A stretch of 64,000 nt of DNA. It comes from Io17-Chloro-G2 sp965226825. Its GTDB lineage: Bacteria > Chloroflexota > Dehalococcoidia > Lucifugimonadales > UBA3495. Position 1 is the first letter of the stretch. Every line of letters starts with the position of its first letter. The translations under genes and the position numbers were made by a program. The stretch covers positions 744,001 through 808,000 of the forward strand of contig CBDDED010000003.1 of NCBI GenBank assembly GCA_965226825.1, written 5' to 3'. The notes beneath the pieces were generated by a model. The model was not told the origin of the DNA. It did not search any database and was given only the letters and a program-made list of their open reading frames with translations. This document shows, piece by piece, positions 60,389 to 64,000 of this stretch.

Positions 60389-60697
60389 GTGGTCTGCTTG
60401 GCCGGATTTTCTTTGTATCAGTGGCTTTACCTGAAGGAATGGCAGTCAGATAATTGGATGTCGACACTGGGCGTGGTGTCCAGCGCCTCATTGGGCGTGG
60501 CCCTTTTGGCGATAATCAACCTGGAAGGAGTAATGTACATGGTACTGTTCGCTCCGAGACGAATTAAAGAATTGATAGAGAAAGGGCGCCAGGAATCAGA
60601 TGCTGAATGGGAGGCTTGGCGACAACGTCGCGACCGGGCCCGTGAAAGCGGCGAACCGTTTGATGAGCCTCTACCTTCCCGGCGAGCCAGAAATTAG
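60389..60697 (+). CDS. Small membrane protein with charged tail
   Basis: A 102-residue protein: two hydrophobic helices (VCLAGFSLYQWLYL, LGVVSSASLGVALLAIINLE) and a charged helical C-terminus (RRIKELIEKGRQESDAEWEA followed by WRQRRDRARESGEPF) that should lie in the cytoplasm. The start is GTG 60389 with a poor ribosome site. An ATG at 60376 is in another frame and runs into a stop. Such short proteins often regulate or associate with membrane enzymes, but I recognise no family. Confidence 0.5.
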   Translation: MVCLAGFSLYQWLYLKEWQSDNWMSTLGVVSSASLGVALLAIINLEGVMYMVLFAPRRIKELIEKGRQESDAEWEAWRQRRDRARESGEPFDEPLPSRRARN

Positions 60698-60762
60698 GCG
60701 TATGTGGCCACTGTAAGGCTTTCCCGTGCCTTGATTGTTGATGCTACTGACCTTCTTGGGCG

Positions 60763-61893
60763 CTAGGTAGTGACGTCGGAAGGCGCCTGGTTGTGGCGGG
60801 TAGCTTGCAACTGGGTTGAAGACACCCGAGGGGCCGCCGCCAGTTCCTCGGCCAGACCATCAGGCGGCTCAAGGTCCTTCAAGGCCGGTATCACTTCCTC
60901 GCCCATGAGCCGGATCGACCGCATAATTTTGTCGTGCTCCAGCCCGCCGAACATCATCCAATTGCTTACGTTGGTCACCCCAAGCTCGTTGGCCTGACGA
61001 AACTTCTCGATGACTTTGTCCGGGCCGCCAAAGTACAAACGGTCCAGAAATCCACGGTCGTCCAACTCTCCCGGATATGGGACAGCCTGCACCCTACCAT
61101 TTTCCACTGCCAGCCGGTTCAGGGCGCGTCCCGCCCGGTTCTGCCAGCGGGCGAATTCCAACTGGCCCTCGGCCTGGGCGTCGGTGTCGGCGACATGGGT
61201 GATGGACTGGAGGCCTAGCTCAAGCCCGGCTATGGGTTTCCCGAGTTCCAACCTGGCGTGAACCAGCGAACTCAAGTGAGCCCTGACTCCGTCGGCCCCC
61301 AACAGTCCAGTGGTGACGGGCATCATGTCCCACTGGGCCGCCATCTCCATGGTTTCCACGCTGGTGCCCGCCACCCACAACGGCGGGTGGGGTTTTTGCA
61401 TCGGCTTTGGCCAGACGGTCACCAGGTCCGGAATTTTGATGTACTCACCGGCATAGGTGAACGACTCGTCGCGGGTCCAGGCCTGCACCAACACCTCCAG
61501 GGTTTCATTGAACCTCTGACGCGACTCGTCCAATTCGACGCCGAAACGGCCCATCTCGTGGGGTTGATAGCCCCGCCCCACGCCGCAGATGAACCTGCCG
61601 TCAATAAGGTTGTCCAGCACGGCCACTTCTTCCGCCAGCCGGAGAGGCTGCCAAATCGGCAAGACCAGCACCGCGGTTGCTATCTTCAAACGCTTGGTGC
61701 GCTGGCCTATGTGCAGGGCCTGCAAGAGCGGGGCCGGGGAGTTGCCGTAGTTGGAGAAATGGTGCTCGGCGATGAGGCAGAAATCAAACCCCATTTCTTC
61801 AGAATACTGGATCTGTTCCACGCCTTCCTCGAAAAGCGTCTTCCAGTCCCTGAGCGAAGGGTTGGGCCACTCGTAGAACAGGCCGAACTTCAT
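60763..61893 (-). CDS. LLM-class flavin-dependent oxidoreductase
   Basis: A 376-residue luciferase-like monooxygenase, about 20 residues longer than the one at 12913. KFGLFYEWPNPSLRDWKTLF opens it, followed by EMGFDFCLIAEHHFSNYGNS, LKIATAVLVLPIWQPLRLAE and DGRFICGVGRGYQPHE, typical of the group. PPLWVAGTSVETMEMAAQWD and GPDKVIEKFRQANELG are the later signatures. GGAGG lies eight bases before the ATG. The NIPSNAP gene lies 281 bp upstream in the same direction. Substrate unknown. Confidence 0.9.
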   Translation of the reverse strand: MKFGLFYEWPNPSLRDWKTLFEEGVEQIQYSEEMGFDFCLIAEHHFSNYGNSPAPLLQALHIGQRTKRLKIATAVLVLPIWQPLRLAEEVAVLDNLIDGRFICGVGRGYQPHEMGRFGVELDESRQRFNETLEVLVQAWTRDESFTYAGEYIKIPDLVTVWPKPMQKPHPPLWVAGTSVETMEMAAQWDMMPVTTGLLGADGVRAHLSSLVHARLELGKPIAGLELGLQSITHVADTDAQAEGQLEFARWQNRAGRALNRLAVENGRVQAVPYPGELDDRGFLDRLYFGGPDKVIEKFRQANELGVTNVSNWMMFGGLEHDKIMRSIRLMGEEVIPALKDLEPPDGLAEELAAAPRVSSTQLQATRHNQAPSDVTT

Positions 61894-62174
61894 GCTGGAA
61901 TCCTCCGCGTTGCTCCAACCAGATAGATGCGCAGGTCATTCAAGAGAAAGCGTTGCAACTTTCAGGAGACGGTGTCCGAGTTTCCTTCCTGCTCGGATTC
62001 AGTAGGGCAGCAAGCTTCAGCCAACGCGCATCCCGTTACAGCGGCGTTCTTCAGAGCGGGTTAAGCCTGGTAGCTTAAAGGCAGGAATGCCGTAAGGCGA
62101 ATGGGTGAGGCCCTGTGACTCTTTTGAGCTTTGGGGCAGGCCAGCCTGGCCTGCCCCTGAGTGTTGTGACTACC
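61894..62174. other. Intergenic region with hairpin
   Basis: About 280 bp between the LLM and NIPSNAP genes, both on the minus strand. It contains the strong GC hairpin at 62133-62157 and no gene. Confidence 0.5.
62133..62157. terminator. Strong GC hairpin (candidate terminator)
   Basis: GGGGCAGGCCA pairs with TGGCCTGCCCC around a three-base GCC loop, 18 bp past the stop of the NIPSNAP gene in its reading direction. It lacks a clear T-tract, so termination could be partial. Confidence 0.55.
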
Positions 62175-62789
62175 TTAGTGCATCGGGGAGAAAGACGACG
62201 GCGCCACCATCTTATTTTCCTGCCGGATGAGACCCGGAGCCCCAGACGGCCACTGGGGAATCTTGTTGGCTTCCCCCCGGATCCGGTTTCGCTCCTCCAG
62301 GTCTTTGTACGGCCAGACGTGCATCCACCGGTTCAGACCGCCGAACTCAGTGGACATGCCGGCAGCCAGGGGGGAGAACTCTTCGCGGAAGGGCAAGGCC
62401 TCGGTCCACCGGCGGATTAGCTCCGGAATGGAACCGGGCTCATAAGTGTAGGTCCGCATCTCATAGATGTTGCCCAGGGCCTGGTCTCCACCCATGGGGC
62501 GCATGAAGGGAGCCGGGTTCCAAATCTCCGAGTTCATGTTGATGACGTTGCCCTCGAGCTTGGGCGGCCAGTCGGGGTCTTTGACGGCTTCCGCCCGAAT
62601 GCTCTCTCGCTCCTCCAGGCTGTCGTAGCCCCAAACGTGGATGATCTGGTTGAGCGGGCCAATTTCCGTGTGCCAGAAAGCGGCCAGGGGCGAGTATTTC
62701 TGCCGGGCGGGCAAGGCCACCTCGAAGGCCTTCTCCACAGCGGCCAGGGTTCCAGGCTTGATATCGTAAGTCCTTACCTCATAGATCAT
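62175..62789 (-). CDS. Double-domain NIPSNAP family protein
   Basis: A 204-residue protein with two NIPSNAP domains of about 100 residues. The first begins MIYEVRTYDIKPGTLAAVEK and contains QIIHVWGYDSLEERESIRAE. The second begins NIYEMRTYTYEPGSIPELIR and contains RWMHVWPYKDLEERNRIRGE. NIPSNAP proteins have a dimeric ferredoxin-like fold with an aromatic pocket. They are abundant beside monooxygenases in this kind of genome. A role in binding or cleaving a small hydrophobic molecule is likely, but the reaction is not known. GAGGTAAAAC precedes the ATG. Confidence 0.88.
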   Translation of the reverse strand: MIYEVRTYDIKPGTLAAVEKAFEVALPARQKYSPLAAFWHTEIGPLNQIIHVWGYDSLEERESIRAEAVKDPDWPPKLEGNVINMNSEIWNPAPFMRPMGGDQALGNIYEMRTYTYEPGSIPELIRRWTEALPFREEFSPLAAGMSTEFGGLNRWMHVWPYKDLEERNRIRGEANKIPQWPSGAPGLIRQENKMVAPSSFSPMH

Positions 62790-63023
62790 GTTTTACCTCG
62801 TCTTGAAGTTTGTGTTCCGAATTCACCAACGGCCTCTGCCCATTCATTTTGGGCCGTTAACCGAGTACCCGAGTTTAGCAATCAAAGACTGTAGCGGGCA
62901 AGGGCCGGAAAACCGACTGCCCGCGCTATCGAACGGCGCTGTTCCGGTGAGCGGCCCAGGGCAATCATTCCAGCCTTGGGTCGGAATCCGAGGAACCATA
63001 GTGACGGGGAGGTCTGCCTCTGA

Positions 63024-64000
63024 TCACTCCCCCAGTTTGGTGGTCAGTACCCACATCGGGCGCTTTCCGACTTCGTAGATTTGAGTTGGCGTCAACTCGC
63101 CGGAATCCTGGTTGATGCTGTAGGACGCCAAACGCCCCGTCTCCAGACCAGCGGCGAAGACGAACCTCCCGTCGGGGTCGAGGCTGAAGGCGCGGGGAAC
63201 CGCCTCGGTGGCAACCCGCCCGGCCGCAGTCAATCGTCCGCTCGATTGGTCGACTACAAAGGCGGCGATGCTGTTGTGGCCGCGGTTGGGGGCGAAGAGA
63301 AATTTTCCGGTCGATGAGACCTGGATTTGAGAGCAGCTATTCTGCCCGGTGAACCCCTCGGGCAAGGTGGAAATGGTCTGGAAAGCGGTCAGAGTTCCCG
63401 CGGCCGTGTCCAGGTTGTATCCGGTCACGCTGCAACCCTGCTCATCGGAAAAATACACGCAATCGAGGCTGGGATGGAAGCAGAAATGCCGGGGCCCCAG
63501 GTATTCTGTAGGCTGCACCATCGGCGGCGTGTTAGGAGATAGTCGTCCGGAGTCGGGGTCAAACCGGAACTGGTAGATGGCATTGGGGCCGCGGTTTGCA
63601 ATGTGGGGCACGAAGGCGAACCGGTTGGACGGGTCGGTCTGAATGGAATGCGCTCCCATGGCCGTCTGAAGCCACTCCACCGGGGGAATCTCAGCGGCGC
63701 CGGCGTCGTTGACCCGGTGCACCGCGGCGGTCTTCTGGTAGTAGTAGGCTGAAAGAACGAACTTCCCTTGCCTGTCGGTGGACAGGTGGACGGGCTCACC
63801 CTGAAGCGACGCCGTGCCGATGAGCGACAGGCTGCCATCATTCTGGTCCACCCGGAAGCTGGCGATGTCCTGTAACCCCCGGCGGCCTACGTAGATTGTG
63901 TTGCGGTCCGGGTTTATGGTCATGGCGGCCGGGCCTCCTTCCACCGACGCCTGCCCCTGGGCCGTCAGCGCGCCGGTATTGGCGTCCATGGTGTAAACCA
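63024..64000 (-). CDS. Lactonase-type beta-propeller protein, N-terminus beyond right edge
   Basis: At least 325 residues of a seven-bladed propeller of the 6-phosphogluconolactonase/YncE group. Repeats include MTINPDRNTIYVGRRGLQDI, HLSTDRQGKFVLSAYYYQK, GAHSIQTDPSNRFAFVPHIA, PRHFCFHPSLDCVYFSDEQG, and LDPDGRFVFAAGLETGRLAS. It ends at TTKLGE. The frame continues upstream of the first ATG (63989) with VYT-MDANTGAL to the edge, so the true start lies outside. Could hydrolyse a lactone, or be a cytosolic or periplasmic scaffold. A catalytic role is not proven. Confidence 0.85.
   Translation of the reverse strand, partial: VYTMDANTGALTAQGQASVEGGPAAMTINPDRNTIYVGRRGLQDIASFRVDQNDGSLSLIGTASLQGEPVHLSTDRQGKFVLSAYYYQKTAAVHRVNDAGAAEIPPVEWLQTAMGAHSIQTDPSNRFAFVPHIANRGPNAIYQFRFDPDSGRLSPNTPPMVQPTEYLGPRHFCFHPSLDCVYFSDEQGCSVTGYNLDTAAGTLTAFQTISTLPEGFTGQNSCSQIQVSSTGKFLFAPNRGHNSIAAFVVDQSSGRLTAAGRVATEAVPRAFSLDPDGRFVFAAGLETGRLASYSINQDSGELTPTQIYEVGKRPMWVLTTKLGE

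Overview
The window is about 60% GC and looks like a chromosomal segment of an uncultivated Chloroflexota bacterium. My best guess is the SAR202 / Dehalococcoidia side of the phylum. That guess rests on gene content: luciferase-like flavin monooxygenases, many SDRs, an HpaB-type hydroxylase, a double NIPSNAP protein, LL-diaminopimelate aminotransferase (DapL), archaeal-type phosphoglycerate mutase (ApgM), a stand-alone PurS, and secreted proteins with fibronectin/Calx-beta/cadherin modules ending in an EF-hand-like tail. No rRNA gene is present to confirm it. Most genes have good GGAGG-type ribosome sites, and TTG and GTG starts are frequent.

Layout. 1-15300 is an accessory region. It holds the start of a secreted protein with 30-residue repeats (minus, runs off the left edge), an alpha/beta hydrolase, a decayed NHL-repeat gene, an aldo/keto reductase, and a 2004-residue secreted subtilase. 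The subtilase is preceded in the same direction by a lipoprotein whose C-terminus resembles a subtilase prodomain. An SDR, a flavin monooxygenase and long non-coding stretches with inverted-repeat elements follow. 15300-18260 carries a hydrolase, an SDR and a BNR-repeat propeller protein. 18629-27657 is a minus-strand purine cluster: guaA, purD, two unknown genes, purE, a HAD phosphatase, purB, purC, a DUF3105 membrane protein and purS. 27977-37338 is a plus-strand housekeeping run: threonylcarbamoyl-AMP synthase, a degenerate polyprenyl-synthase-like gene, pgk, apgM, tpiA, miaA, dapF, dapL and hflX. Then come three tRNA genes (Val-CAC, Leu-CAG, Arg-GCG).

Immediately after tRNA-Arg lies a tiny island. 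It is a hicB-hicA toxin-antitoxin pair closed by an exact 14-bp repeat of the tRNA 3' end. Next are a TPP enzyme, a full-length Lhr helicase, a Nudix protein, a DinB/maleylpyruvate-isomerase-like protein and a RelE-type toxin-antitoxin pair. 47714-50770 is a minus-strand set: an OsmC-like protein, the two halves of a ComD/ComE-type TPP decarboxylase, and a zinc alcohol dehydrogenase. The remainder holds an SDR, a frameshifted nitroreductase, an HpaB-type hydroxylase, an MFS exporter, two tandem paralogous lipoproteins with the remains of a third unit, small membrane proteins, another flavin monooxygenase, a NIPSNAP protein and a beta-propeller lactonase cut by the right edge.

The most notable signal is the OsmC-like gene at 50267-50770. 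An in-frame TGA sits where I expect the family's reactive cysteine, and a 7-bp hairpin with a G-first apical loop begins 13 nt after it. This fits a selenocysteine codon with a bacterial SECIS element, so the gene should be read as one selenoprotein rather than two fragments. Other items worth attention are the tRNA-Arg/HicBA island, the split prodomain-protease pair, the broken lipoprotein array, and several inverted-repeat elements of MITE type.
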